64,000 nt of DNA from Sciurus carolinensis (Eukaryota > Chordata > Mammalia > Rodentia > Sciuridae). How positions within the stretch are numbered: the first letter of the stretch is position 1; each line of letters opens with the position of its first letter. The position numbers and the translations under genes were made by a program. Shown in pieces: positions 52,190 to 63,790 of the stretch. The DNA is taken from the NCBI RefSeq assembly GCF_902686445.1, contig NC_062217.1, positions 169,041,098 to 169,105,097 of the forward strand, written 5' to 3'. The notes below the pieces were generated by a model. The model did no database searches and was not told the origin of the DNA. It was given only the letters and a program-made list of their open reading frames with translations.

Positions 52190-52720
52190 CCCCCCTCCTC
52201 GAGTTCAACAATTTGCATAATGACTCAAAGACCTCAGGGAGACTTATGTTTACTGGTTTATTTTAAGTGACATGATAAAGGACACAGATGAATAGCCAGA
52301 GGAAGAGGGTCACTGACTGAGGCCTGGAAGGGTCCCCTGTGCAGGAGCCTCTGTCCCAGTGAAGTAGGGGACAACCACCGTCCCAGCACAAGGATGTTTT
52401 CACCAACCCAGAGGCTCTCTGGATCTCATTAGTACTGTGGGCATTGTATGTGGCTGTGACCTATCCAATCTCCAGCCCCTTCCCCTCTAGGAAGGTGGGG
52501 ATGAGGCAGAGAGTGCCAGGCTTCTGACCATGGATGGTTCTTTCTTGAGACCAGACCCCATTCTGGAGCTGTCCAGGAGCCCAAGACACTTCTCATTAGC
52601 ACAAAAGACATCCATCCTCTGGGAATTCCAAGGGATTAGGAGTTCTATGCCAGAAACCAGAGACAGAGACCAAGCATGTAGACATTTTTATTATGTCACA
52701 CTAAGAAAATGTTTTTTTTT
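52190..52720 (-). mobile_element. Ancient LTR-like repeat, antisense
   Basis: TATGTTTACTGGTTTATTTT, CACAGATGAATAGCCAGAGG, a TTCACCAACCCAGAGGCTCT block, GGGAATTCCAAGGGATTAGG and a terminal GACATTTTTATTATGTCACA are the ordered landmarks of a known mammalian LTR family whose exact name I cannot give. Confidence 0.55.
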
Positions 52721-52794
52721 CCTGAGAAATATGTGCTGAAGGATTAGGATTTGAGGGTGAAGTGTCATGATAGTCACAACTTACTTTCAAATGA

Positions 52795-52890
52795 TTTATG
52801 TGGGCATGTCTATATATCTAAAAATATATGCATATTTTATATATGTATACATCACGATATCTAGTAATATACATATATTCATTATATATG
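52795..52890. repeat. AT-rich (TATA/ATAT) low-complexity tract
   Basis: TATATATCTAAAAATATATG, ATATTTTATATATGTATAC and CATATATTCATTATATATG units make a roughly 100-base AT-rich tract. Confidence 0.8.
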
Positions 52891-53219
52891 CTCACAGACA
52901 TACAGAGGAAGACAGATCAAATGTGGCAATATGTCAACCCTACAGGATTCAACTCTTCTGTAAATTTGACCAATTGTGTTAAAGTCTGGTGGGATTCTGG
53001 TTCCCACGAAATTCCCGATGTTCCCTACAGATGAGCACCTGCTCTCTGCAGCTCAGTACTGTGCCCAAGGATGGCTCCCTCAAGCCTGGCTGGGCAGGGT
53101 CCTGTCCTCAAAAGTCCACCTCCCACAGAAGGTGGAGCCAGATGTGGCCCCCACAAAACTGAAGCCTTGGATCTGGTGCCTTTCCCTTGCACCTGAGGGT
53201 CACGGGGAGGCTCAGGGAA

Positions 53220-53640
53220 AGACCTCCTGAATATTAATTTTTTTCAGCTAGGTGTAATCTCTAACATTGCAAAACAGCATCACTTTAAAAAAACAAGCAA
53301 GCAAGCAAGCAAGAAAGTCCAGAGAAGTCAGGCTGGTATGCTTGCCTAGCTCTGTGGCAAGTTTCCAGGCCTCATTAAGCCGTGGGATTATTAGAAAGAA
53401 TCACACACACTTATTAATTTTGTTTTCCAGTGAATCAAAGATCATCTTTGTCAGCCTTCGCTGAATCTGCGGAACACATTGGCAGCTTGATTGCTAATTA
53501 GTGTATAGGGAGGGATAGCAGCTCCAACAACAATTTCACATAGTGGAGCGAGTTTAATTGAAATGCATAAATTCTAAAAACACTCTAATTTGTAAACATC
53601 CTCTTGGAAGTCTTATGCCTATGCCAAAATATTGGTAAGT
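53220..53640. promoter_or_regulatory. Candidate conserved non-coding element with TCF, homeodomain and octamer-like sites
   Basis: AT-rich unique block. It has an inverted pair of TCF/LEF-like cores, ATCAAAG (53434-53440) and CTTTG (53446-53450), a CTAATTAG homeodomain palindrome (TAATTA at 53495-53500) and ATGCATAA (53563-53570). An AAGC tetramer repeat lies at 53293-53313. Conservation is inferred and was not measured. Confidence 0.4.
53293..53313. repeat. (AAGC)5 tetranucleotide repeat
   Basis: ACAAGCAAGCAAGCAAGC followed by AAGAAAG. Short and likely polymorphic. Confidence 0.9.
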
Positions 53641-53764
53641 TCCACACATCCAAGGTGATTGGCATCTCCATGCCTGGCAGGGGTATGAGGAGTTAAGCCC
53701 GGTACTCCTGAACCGCCCCCAACCCAGCACATACTGTCTTCCAGTGGCCTGTCTAGCTCCCACT

Positions 53765-53870
53765 CAACAGTAAAAACCACTCACTCGCTCATTCATTCAA
53801 CAAATATCTATTGACAGTCTACTACACGTCAAAACTCCCCAAACTAAAGGTATCACATTGAACAAACCCA
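53765..53870 (+). mobile_element. L2 3' fragment
   Basis: CATTCATTCAACAAATATCT, ATTGACAGTCTACTACACG and a following CACATTGAAC are typical L2 terminus wording. Confidence 0.55.
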
Positions 53871-54899
53871 TGGAGCTTCCAGACATAATCCTAGCACATG
53901 GCAATAACTTCACAGTAAAAATTAGGCTCCAAGATTACATATTAGGCAAAAAAGTTCTGTTTGCATTGCTTCTCAGTGAAATTCCAGTAATGTATGCGTG
54001 CATTAATGTTTACAACTTTAGCAGGATTTTAGGCCTGGAAGGGCCCTGGAGATACAGCCTTTAAGCCCTGCCCTGTAGAGACGCTATCCTGGCAGGGCGA
54101 ATCACAAGACGGCCAGAGGGCAAACTGGACGTGCCTGTGCCATGGCCACCACTTTCCATTGGCCAACTGGCCAACACCACCCCAAGGGACAGAGAAGAAC
54201 TGGGAAAAACCCCATCTTCCAGCGCCCCTGTCTTGCGGTGGGGATGCCAGTCTCTCCTCCCTCCTCCTCTGCCTCTTCTAGCTCCTGCTGCCCTTAGACT
54301 CACCTCAGACATGGCCTCCTCCCCCTGGTCTTCCCTGGTGGGTCTTGCTGACTTCCCAGGGCCCTGGGCATCCATCTGCAATGGCACCTAACACAACTTG
54401 CTGGAATCATCTGCTCACACGTCCATCTGTCCCCCTTGACCTGAACTCCCGTGACAGACCCCTCCAGCTCCCTCCCACACATCTTGTCTCCTTTAGGTCT
54501 TAGAGAACACTGGTTTTGCCAGAGGCAGTGGACAAAATGGCTGTGGGTCCCTTTGAAACTATTCACCTTCCTGGGTCTTCTTTCCATTAAACCATCCATA
54601 AATACCAGTCTAGCTTTGCTAGAACTTTCTTAAAGGGCAGAGACCCAGCTACCCTGACTCTCTTTTGTTTTTGGTCTTTGATCTTCTTCTTTCTTCCTGC
54701 CTGGAATATGAATGTGATCTCTTGAGGTGCTGCAACCAAATTGCCCCCATGGGGACTAAAGTCGTCATTTAAGATGGTATGAAAGAGAGAAAGTAAAATC
54801 AGGTAGTCCCCTGCTGCCCCAGCCCCGTACTGCCTGGCTGCAGATTTGCAGTTTTGTGAAAGAGAACACTTTATTTCCTTAAGTCACTGCTATTTGGTT

Positions 54900-55050
54900 T
54901 TCTGGGTGTCCAGGTCATATGGGCCCTAACCTATAGAGCCTCTCAGAGAAGGGACAGACCTACTCCTTGTATTCTCAGACTTGGCAGAGGGCCTGGCACA
55001 TGATAGAAGCCCCGCTATGGATTTCTCCACAGGACCCTCCACGTGTGCCC
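54900..55050 (+). mobile_element. L2-like 3' fragment
   Basis: CAGAGGGCCTGGCACATGAT with AGAAGCCCC following is the L2 terminal pattern (CTGGCACATAGTAGGTGCTC type), short. Confidence 0.45.
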
Positions 55051-55289
55051 AAGCTCCAGTCACCTCTGAGCCCTGCAAAGGTGGCTCCCTTCTCAGGAAA
55101 AACATCTGTCCTCTCTCCTCACCTCCCGCGAGGCCCCTGAGGCTCCTCCTCTGGAGGTTTATTGTGCTCCACCTTCTTATGACACTATTCCAGCAAACCT
55201 TCCCAGCCTTAACAGAGGCGTGATAACAGTACCGGGCTCCAGGGCCGTGGTGGGAATGGAGTCGGCCTCTTCTTACGCACAATCAGGGG

Positions 55290-55445
55290 AGCAGACACCC
55301 ATGTGCAGGCACGGTTCTAAACACATCACACGCCATCGAGCGTGTACCCTCCCTATGACCTACGGGTACCAATACTCCCCCTCTACAGAGGAGCAGACTG
55401 AGGCACAGGAAGGTGAGGCACCCGTCCCAGAATCACACAGCTAAT
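55290..55445 (+). mobile_element. MIR/L2 fragment
   Basis: ACTCCCCCTCTACAGAGGAG, CAGACTGAGGCACAGGAAGG and AGAATCACACAGCTAATG match MIR core/3' order. Confidence 0.7.
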
Positions 55446-58400
55446 GTGGGCAGGTCGGGATACAGGACAAGCCTATTGGTTGTGGCGTCTCTGCTCTGTG
55501 TGGTTTTCGGGTTCCTCTAGTCCCTGGTTGGTTGGCCCCTGACAGCCGGTAATGATTTTCACCATACTCCACGCTCTTGTCACTCTTAATGTGACTTTTC
55601 ACAGAGTCACTGCACACAGATTTTACCCCTGGGTGAATGTAAATGAGTCCCATCCCCCGCTTCATCCAGCATCTCATGGCTTTAGTTCCCACCCCCTGAT
55701 AGTGAGATGGTCAGCCCTGCTGACCAATGTTCTCAGGAAGGTTCTCTAGGAGTGCCCCCAGGGATGGTGGAAGGCACCGGATGCATCCATTCCTGTCCAC
55801 TCAGGATCTGCAGCGCCCAGAAGGGCTGGTGTGTGAACCTTGATCAGCCTCCCAGCTGCTCCAGGATCACACACACAACACCAGTGTGGTCTCTGAGGGG
55901 CAGGTGGGCGCTACTTTCCTGGCTGCAGGGCTGGATGTACACCTGCCCCTGCTCCGGCAAGGCTGCCTTGTCACAGAGTCACAATTGTGAACTGGTTTCT
56001 GGGGTGATGAACCAGTGGTCACCAGAGAGCTTGCATTCACCCAGAGATTGTCTGTAGACACTTGGCCAGTCCATCTGGGTGCTGCTCCCTGATCTCTCCA
56101 GCACCTCTGTGAAGGTAGCCAGGGCAGACAGTCTGGTGGCCTCTGGGGCATTGGATTGTATTTTCCAGATATAATCCACATTTTTAATATGGGTTTTAAA
56201 TGACTGCAATTAAATTATATTTCTACAAAGCAGAAAAAAAAATCAATGCATATGGCCTCCACAGCTCTTCTGATAACAGTCCTAACGTTGCTCCATCTGA
56301 TCCCACTCCCCTTGATCCTGGTACAAAGCAGGTGGAAATGTCCCTGTGTGACTTCTGAGATGAAGTCAAGAAGTGCAGCTCTGCTCTCTTGGGACACTGG
56401 TGACTGGATGCCAGCCAACAAACTGTGAAGAAACCAGGCAGCCACGCAGAGAAGTGGCACCCAGATGTGCCCACTTAGAGGTCCCAGACACCAGCCAGTC
56501 TCAGATGCCAGGCTGAGATGCCACAGATGCCCAAGCCGTGGCCTGTGTGCCGGAGCCTTCGAGTCTTCCTGAACACCACAAAAGAGGAGCCAGCCAGCCA
56601 CAGGCTTCCTCCGGGTTTCTGGTCCACAGACTCTGTGAGCATAAAAAATTGCTTTGTGCCTCTGGGTTTGGGGTCTTTTGTATGACAGTAGAGACCGGGA
56701 TGTGGGACTGCCCAGAGCGGCCTGGGTGGCTGCCTGCAGCCCTGCCTGGAATGGGGGCCTCCTGCAGGTAGCCCGTGGGTGCTCCTCATGCTGGACTGGA
56801 GAAGCCGGCAGGCTTGGGGCCAGAAGACATCTTGATTCCTTGGCAGGAGACCAGATAAGGGACTGTCGGCGGTGACAGGGGAGCAGGCAGTGCAAGGACA
56901 GGCCGGACTCAGTGCAAGCCCAGGGGGCTGGTGGGAGGGGACCTGAGAAGCTGGTGTCTGGAGTGCAGGGTCAGGGAGGGTGGGTTCCGGAAGGCCCAGG
57001 AACTGGGGTACTACTGGCCCATGGGAACTGGGGACTTCCTGGTGGGTCCCATTGATGGCTTTGTGGGTGAGAGTCCCTGGGACCACTGATAAAAGAGACT
57101 TTGCTGAACAATGACTGAATCTAGAGACCAGGCAAACCAAGGTCCCAGCCAACAGCAGGGTGAGAAGGGGAGAGCTGGGAGGCCTTCCTGGAGGAAGCCT
57201 CGCTTGCCATGTGGAGTTGCTGTTTCGCTTCCCTTCAGATCCACGGATGCTCAGTGTAAAATGGCACCTGCAAGTGACCCACTGTCCAAGATCAGCTGCT
57301 TTGGTAACAGCCCAGAGCGCAAGCAGGGCAGCGTGCACCAGGGCAGGGAGCACCCTACATTACCAGGCCTTCCCCTGAGTGTCCTGCCTTGCATGAAGAC
57401 CCCACCCATAATCACCAGAAAGGAGTAGAAGTCTGGGGACATGCAGCCCTGACCGCAGGTCACACTCCCCTCCAGGCAGAAGCCCTGCTGAAGCAGACTC
57501 AACCTACACCCATGCCTGGCTCCACGCAGGCCGCCCAGCACCACCGTGGCTGCGCTCCTGAGAAGCCCTCTCCTCTGAGGAGCCGGGTCCCGCTTGCACA
57601 CAGCTACCACCCTGGGGCCTCCTGCTCACTCCAGGAAATGCCACCCACAGGAAAGGCAGGCCTGAGGCTGATACCAGGATGGCTTTGCCAGCTTTCTTGG
57701 GAAACTGTGCCCAAGAGCACCAGACCTGCCCCTCGGCCTCCCACCGGCCCCGCAGGCTGGCCTGTGCTTTGCTCCAGGAGCAGTCCGAAATGTGGTCCAC
57801 CGCAGACAAGTGCTGGGGCACTGGGCTTCCTGCAGCCCGCGGCTCCCCTGAGTTTACCTGGGGCCTGACACATCCCAAAGGCAGTGGCCCTCCGCCTGCC
57901 AGCAGCCAGGCCCAAGGAGCGGTCCGGTGAATGCTGGTGCCCCACGGGGTCCTGGACGCTCCAGCCCCACTCCAGACTCTACCTCAAAGCTGCCCTGGCG
58001 TCCACTTCCCCAGGAACCCCGAAGCGCACACACCCGCGAGCCCAGAAGCAGTCTGGCCAGACGCGCAGACCTCCGGCTAGGCAGTCAGGGTCTGAAAATT
58101 CAAACTTGCCTGAAAGCTGCCATGTGCTTTTAATTTCTCTGTTACCGTCAAAGCAGGAGGACGGCATCCAGCAAGCAGCTCCAACCAGTCACTGAAAGGA
58201 CGCTCCCCAAACAGTCCTCAGTGGCATTTCCGGAATAGTTGATGCTCAATTATCACAGGCCCTTCGTGGCTCCAGAAAATGAGTGGCCGGCGTCTCAGCA
58301 CAGCACAGCTCACACATGGTCCTCTCCAGGGCTCAGGGCTACATGGGCAAGAGCCTCCCAACCTGGAAGTGCCCATGCTTTGAGGCTAGCCACGTCCATG

Positions 58401-58599
58401 GGACAACTAGACCACTGGTGACCCCAGCAAGGTGAATGAATTACTGAGGTTCCTCAACCAAGGGGGTCCTGGAGATGGGACAGAGACGCCTGAGGGAGGA
58501 CTGGGGAGGTGAGAGATGCAGTCCTTCATTCCCTAATCACTACAGGAAAAAGGGACAGGACCAGAGGGAGGGGGATTTTTTTCAATGACAGCTCCTTGG
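55446..58599. other. Intergenic stretch with a long open frame but no supported gene
   Basis: Mostly unique sequence. A stop-free minus-strand frame of about 292 codons spans 57353-56475 and an overlapping one 56895-56215; the first begins at GTG, neither shows a recognised domain, and the composition is Ser/Pro/Leu-rich. An AT-rich block lies at 56140-56250. Confidence 0.5.
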
Positions 58600-58800
58600 A
58601 CAACCCAGAACACATGACACTTCACATTCCTGATGTATATGCGTAGACACGTCTGCTCCTAGGGACATAGCTATGTGCCGATCTGAGTACACATATGTAC
58701 ACGTGTATGTGGATGTATGTGTGCTGACGTGTGGGTGTATACGTCAGGGCATGTGAGTGGAACTGTCGTTTGTGTACACGTATGTACTCACGTACTTACT
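58600..58800. repeat. Degenerate TG/CA-rich tract
   Basis: Alternating purine-pyrimidine sequence (TATGTACACGTGTATGTGG, GTGTACACGTATGTACTC) with frequent point changes: an old dinucleotide repeat. Confidence 0.7.
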
Positions 58801-59029
58801 ATGCTGTAAAGTGTTGACCTTACCCAGAGAGGACTGGCCTTTGCCCTTGACCCCTGGGTGGTCATCTCTAAACCTGTGGAATGTCGGGTCTGGTCAGAGT
58901 GTCCATGTTTCCCTGGAGCACTTGAGCCACAGCAGAAGCAAGGTGGTCTGTGGTGGGGGCTTTGGGCTCTGAGGGGCTGAAGACCAAGGTCAGTCACTCA
59001 GGAACATCCAGGGAGGGTCCCCTCTTCTC

Positions 59030-59170
59030 CTAAGCACGCCAGTCACCTTGGATTTAGTTTAACCTCATCTTAGCTCGATTACATCTGCAAAGACCCTAGT
59101 TCTACACAAAACCTTAGTCACAGGCTCCTGTTGGATGTGAATCTAGGGAGACACTTTTGGTCCCTCAGAG
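59030..59170 (-). mobile_element. Fragment of an ancient LTR-like repeat, antisense
   Basis: CTTAGCTCGATTACATCTGC, AAAGACCCTAGTTCTAC, GTCACAGGCTCCTGTTGG and GAGACACTTTTGG resemble the 3' piece of the same family as 25230-25790. Confidence 0.5.
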
Positions 59171-60296
59171 CACCAAGAGAAGGGTGGCATCCTGCCACCA
59201 CAGAACAGCGAGGCTGCTCTCCAGCTGGCCTGTTGGGGAGACAGAAGCAGGCGTGGGACACCCTTGCTCTCCCGCAGGAGGCCCTTCTTCCCGCAATCCC
59301 TGCCCACGTGGAAGGCAAGTGCTGGCCGCTCTCCCTTTCTTCCAGCGTCTGTTTTCTGCTATGCATCACCTCCTGCTCAGAGCCAGCTCCGTGCAAAGGG
59401 GGCGACTGTGTGTCCCCTTGGAGGACATCTATTCCAGGTTCTCCTTGATCTCGACACTCGGACTTTACATTCTGTTGGGCTGCGGCAAGCTGGAACTCAC
59501 CACCTACCGTTAGAAGAAGCGGCTGAGGCTGTCCTGAGGCAAGAGCGAAAGGCAGGCCGAGCCAGGCGGAAGCTCCCAGGCATTCTGTTCTCTGGACTCC
59601 CCGGCTCTGGCTACTTAACTGATGTCTGCTGTCTCTCCTGTTAGGGAAGCAGGGTGCAGCATGAGATGATGGGCTAACTGGCCTGTCACGGGGCCGCGTG
59701 CACTGAGCACTCGATCCTGTTAATCTTTAGCTATTAAGGCTCTAGTCCACGGGGGGCGCACAAAGGACTCAGGGAAAGCCTGCCTCCGCTGGGGCCCACC
59801 CCGGGGAGGGTTGCACTTTAAATGAATAAGGACTTGAGCTGATGGCATTTTCAGATGTCAGGGGGCTCGAGCAGAGGGAGCTACACTGTGATGGGGAACA
59901 GGAAGTGAGGGGCCAGCTCCAGGCAAAACCTTCTCAGGAGGGTCTGCCAGGGAGGGCCTCAAAAACCACGTGGTGCCGCCTCTGCCAGCTCACAGGACGC
60001 AGGACACAGGACTGAGCATCTGGAACCTCACCTCTGATGGCATGCAGCTGCTCATACAAACTCTGGGGAAAGTATGCATGGGCGTGGGGGCTTGGCAACT
60101 TCAGCAGGGTGCACATGGGCTCCTGGCCCCTATCCCGTGTCCTATCTGCTCCTCCCTCGTCTGTGGGTAATCTCTCAGCTTGGGTATCACATACAAGTTA
60201 CATAGGGGTAAGAACTCAGGTCTGAGTGTTGGGAGGGAAAAGAGCCAGGATAAGGTTTGGTGTCAGTGAGAGACAGCAAAGATCCAGCCAGAGGAG
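59171..60296. other. Intergenic stretch, nothing recognised
   Basis: Unique sequence. A G+C-rich, CpG-containing patch at 59680-59820 adjoins an AT-rich block, which could be regulatory. No gene visible. Confidence 0.5.
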
Positions 60297-60684
60297 CACC
60301 ATCATCACCACCACCATCGTCACCACCGTCACTCTCATGATCATCTCCATCACCACCATTACCATCACCACCATCATCACCATCACCATCATCATCGTCT
60401 TCACCATCACCATCATGACCATCACCATCACCATCAGCACCATTACCATCATCATCATCTTCGCCATCTTGATCATCACCATTATCATCATCATCATTAC
60501 CACCACCATCATCACCATCACCATCACCATCATTACCATCACCTTCATCATCGTCTTCACCATCACTGTCATGACTATCACACCATCACCATTATCATCG
60601 TCATCTTTACCACCATCATCACCACCATCGTCGTCACCATGATCATCATCACATTATCATCACCACCATCACCATCATCATCAT
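60297..60684 (+). repeat. CAT/CAC trinucleotide array (about 390 bp)
   Basis: About 130 near-perfect ATC/ACC triplets on the plus strand with almost no G, interrupted at intervals by TTACC, GTCTTC and TGATCATC variants. Longer internal units such as ACCATCACCATCATCATC recur, showing expansion by slippage plus segment duplication. The frames of Met/Val or Thr/Ile here are translations of the array and not a gene. Confidence 0.95.
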
Positions 60685-60689
60685 TGAAA

Positions 60690-60845
60690 TGCTACCAGGG
60701 TCAGGCGCTGCACCTTGTATCCATTATTAAAACAAGGCTGTGAGGTCAGCGTCTTCATCTCCATCTCACAGATGAGGAAACTAAGGCTCAGGGACTGTAC
60801 ATAGTCTCCCAAAGCCACCAGGCGGCCAGGGCAGGAGGGACCATA
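60690..60845 (+). mobile_element. MIR/L2 fragment
   Basis: TCCATCTCACAGATGAGGAA, ACTAAGGCTCAGGGACTG and CATAGTCTCCCAAAGCCACC are typical MIR/L2 3' sequence, directly abutting the trinucleotide array. Confidence 0.7.
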
Positions 60846-61394
60846 TGGTAAAGCATTATGCCTTCCTGTCTCCTCAAGATCATTCGGTAACAAAGTGGTG
60901 GATGAATCAGGAGCTCAGCGATTACTCAGAAGATTCCAGAAGTGTCTGTGGCCTTCTGGGCTGCAGACCAGTTTCCTGTAGTGTGGGTGGGTCAGGCTGG
61001 GGTAGAGGTTCAGTCTCTGGGCCACAGCCACACGGGAGAGATATTGCTCCTATTTTGCACGTCTCTCAAGAAAAAGAGGACACCTGGAGCTCTGCCTCAC
61101 ACCGCGATGCACCCGAGCAGATGGGAAGGCAGCTCCAGCGAGCTGTGGAAAGGAAGGGAACACAGGTGTCACACAGCACTAAGCTTTCTTTAAAATGCTC
61201 TCTGCTCCTTCTCACCCACACAGCATTTCCTTTTCCACATCCCTTCCCTGCCCTGTGGTCCTGGTTCCACGGCTACCTCCCACTGTCCTGAGTCTCCTCC
61301 TGCCCCTGGCTTCCTCCTGTGTGTCTCTACACTCCCCTTCCCTCTGCTGGGAGGACCGGCGTTCAAGGCTGGCTTTCCCTATCCCCATCCCAAT

Positions 61395-61455
61395 TGTCTG
61401 AGGAAGCTGAGGCTCAGATAGGTCAATGACTTTGCAAATTCTGAGCACACGGCCA
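61395..61455 (+). mobile_element. MIR-like core
   Basis: TGAGGAAGCTGAGGCTCAGA followed by TAGGTCAATGACTTTGC is MIR-like. Confidence 0.45.
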
Positions 61456-62708
61456 TGTCCCCAGGCTTCCTGATAAAATTAGGATGAGTACAGGTGACCC
61501 CAAATATCCCGCAATGTAATCAGGCATGGGGGCGGTGCTAACAGTGGAGGAAGAGACCCGGACCTGGGTTCTAGCCTTGCCCCACCTCTTACCTGTGGGG
61601 CCTCAGGGAAGCCACAGCCCCATTCAGAGCCTCAGGCCTCCCTTTGTAGGAGGTCTGGAGGAGGAAAGCCTGGGACCGCAGGCAGGGCAGCTTGCTGCAG
61701 CGACACCGAGCAACCTCCCTGGCGTCCTGCAGCCCTGAGACCGCCCCCCAGACTCCTGACAGGCACACCAGCTTTCAACTTCACTAGAAAACAAACATCA
61801 ACAACATTAAAATTCTGTTTCCCCTGGAATCTCTCTCTTTGTTCACTTCCAAAATCAAAGATCCTTGCTCAAGATGGAGCTCACTTCTCAAAAACCTCCT
61901 GATGACGCCGGCAAGTTGAAATTCTCAGCAGTTCTCTCTCGTGAGCACCCTGTCGCTTATCTGAGGAGGGAAACAAACTTTTTGAACAAGAAAGCTTCAG
62001 GCAGAATTCTATTTTTCAGGGCAAGTTTTTGATCTTCCTAAACGTAAAGGCCAGACGTCAGAGAAGGGGAGGAAGATGCAATGCAGACGCCCATGTTCCC
62101 TGTGTCCCAGAGCCGTGAACTGTGGTCCTGTAAGAAACTCCAACATCTGCTTGGCCAGCTGGGTGCTGCGAGGGCTCGTGGAGGTGGCAAGCTTCCTCTT
62201 CCTTTGGAAAAGTGCTCCGATCCCTTTGCTCCTGGCTCAGATGCATGAGCACAAACATGTCTCCAAGAAAACAGATTTCCCGAAAGGCGGTTCTTTTGAG
62301 AGGTCGTATTTCTCTCTCCCCCTCTCGCTTTCTCTCTTCTTGGTGGTCAGTGTCCCTTTGCTCACACTTGCTGGTGGGCATGATCCCTTGGTGGCCTTTA
62401 TCACACCCAGTATGACATGTGGCTGAACAGGTGTGGGGAGGGTCTGGAGTCATGCTTCTCTTGGGCTCCTGTGACCTGCAGCTGGGATCACACTGGAAGC
62501 AGCAAGGCCCTGGCAGTAGGACAGCTCCTATGTCACAGAGCAAGCGGTCCCCAGGAGGGTAGGTGCAGGGAGGTTTGAGCTTGGCTGTATCAGGGTGCTG
62601 GGCCAGTGCCTGATTCTCTGGGTTACAAGATACCTACAAAAAGCATGTCTGATCCCTAAGAGAGGAAGAGGGTCTCCCCTGGGTCTCTTTCCTTTCACTA
62701 GGAAGGGA
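61456..62708. other. Intergenic stretch, possible conserved block
   Basis: Unique sequence. The AT-rich part at 61770-62050 contains a TCF-like AATCAAAGATC motif and little CpG. No gene supported. Confidence 0.5.
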
Positions 62709-62741
62709 ATTAAAAAAAAAAAAAAAGAAAGAAAGAAAGAA
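62709..62741 (+). repeat. Poly-A with (GAAA)n
   Basis: About 15 A followed by four GAAA units. No SINE body precedes it. Confidence 0.85.
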
Positions 62742-63589
62742 ACTTTTTTCCCAGAAGTCTCCCAGGAGATGCCCTGTCATATCTCATAGGCCAACTCTCT
62801 GTCACATAGCCACCTGAAACTGCAAAGGATCCTGGGAAAGGATGCACTTGGCAAGCGGGAGAGCGTCACCATGATGGATGCCTTCAGCGGGAGGAAAAGG
62901 GGAATGGTAACTTGGCGGCAGGTCAGCCATGTCAGCACAGCCACCTTCCATCCACGAGAGGCTTGCCCTGGGTTCTCTGGTCTACTGCGGGCACTAGAGA
63001 CCTGGGAGGGGCTAGGTCCTCAACATGGAGTGGGCGATGGCGGGGAGGCAACCCTCATCTGAAGGTCCAGGTGACCCTCTCTTTGAGGGAATGTGGATGA
63101 TCTGGGGACACAAAAGGGACACAACCCAGGTGCTTTATAGCCCAGCCAGGCTGCAGGTCCGCCAACCCCTCTGATCAGCTCATGCAAAGAATATAGCCAG
63201 ACTCTCCCTCCCTCTCCTCTTGGGGCAAAGGCATGGTGTTTCCTGGTATCCTGGATACCACGTCAGGGACACAAAGCCCAGAGCGTGTCCACTGAGCCAA
63301 TTGCTAACAGTGCCAATTAAACCGCCCCTCAGCCTCACAGAGCACTAAGCGCTGGGAACCTAGGTTCATTTTTTTTCTGAAGCAACGTGGCCACTGGAAG
63401 CCGGGGTTGCCATGGTGATGATTCCTACCTGGGCTGCTTCCTAGGCCTGGAAATGGCTCTCACATCTAAGTCAAACTGGAAAAGTGGTGCAGGAGGAGCC
63501 CAGCAGGTGGGGCTAGGTGGGTGCAGAAGGTCTCTCTCCTAGATGTCCTCTGGACGTCTCACTGGTGGCTCTTGGTGAGGTGACATGGA
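62742..63589. other. Intergenic stretch, nothing recognised
   Basis: Unique sequence near the window end. No exon of CHST15, the expected neighbour, is recognisable. Confidence 0.5.
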
Positions 63590-63790
63590 AGGAGCCCAGC
63601 TTTGGAGTCAGACAGACATGGATTCTAATCCTGTCTCTGCTGCTGACCTGCTGGGTAGCCATGAGCCAGTATTGAGCTGAGCCTCAGTTTCTTCATCTTA
63701 AAAGTGGGGGGAAGGCAAATTGCTCCCTGATGCTCAGGATCTTTGGGACTGCAATGAGCCTTAGCTGGTGAAGTGCCCGGTACAGAGCCT
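63590..63790 (+). mobile_element. MIR SINE
   Basis: GCTTTGGAGTCAGACAGACA, GGATTCTAATCCTGTCTCTG and CCTCAGTTTCTTCATCTTAA give MIR tRNA-related and core parts in order, followed by a recognisable 3' segment. Confidence 0.88.

Noticed and set aside
60216..60642. Met/Val-rich and Thr/Ile-rich frames on both strands
   Set aside because: Direct translation of the CAT/CAC trinucleotide array.
60297..60684. CRISPR-like regular repeats
   Set aside because: Triplet microsatellite without unique spacers, in a mammalian genome.
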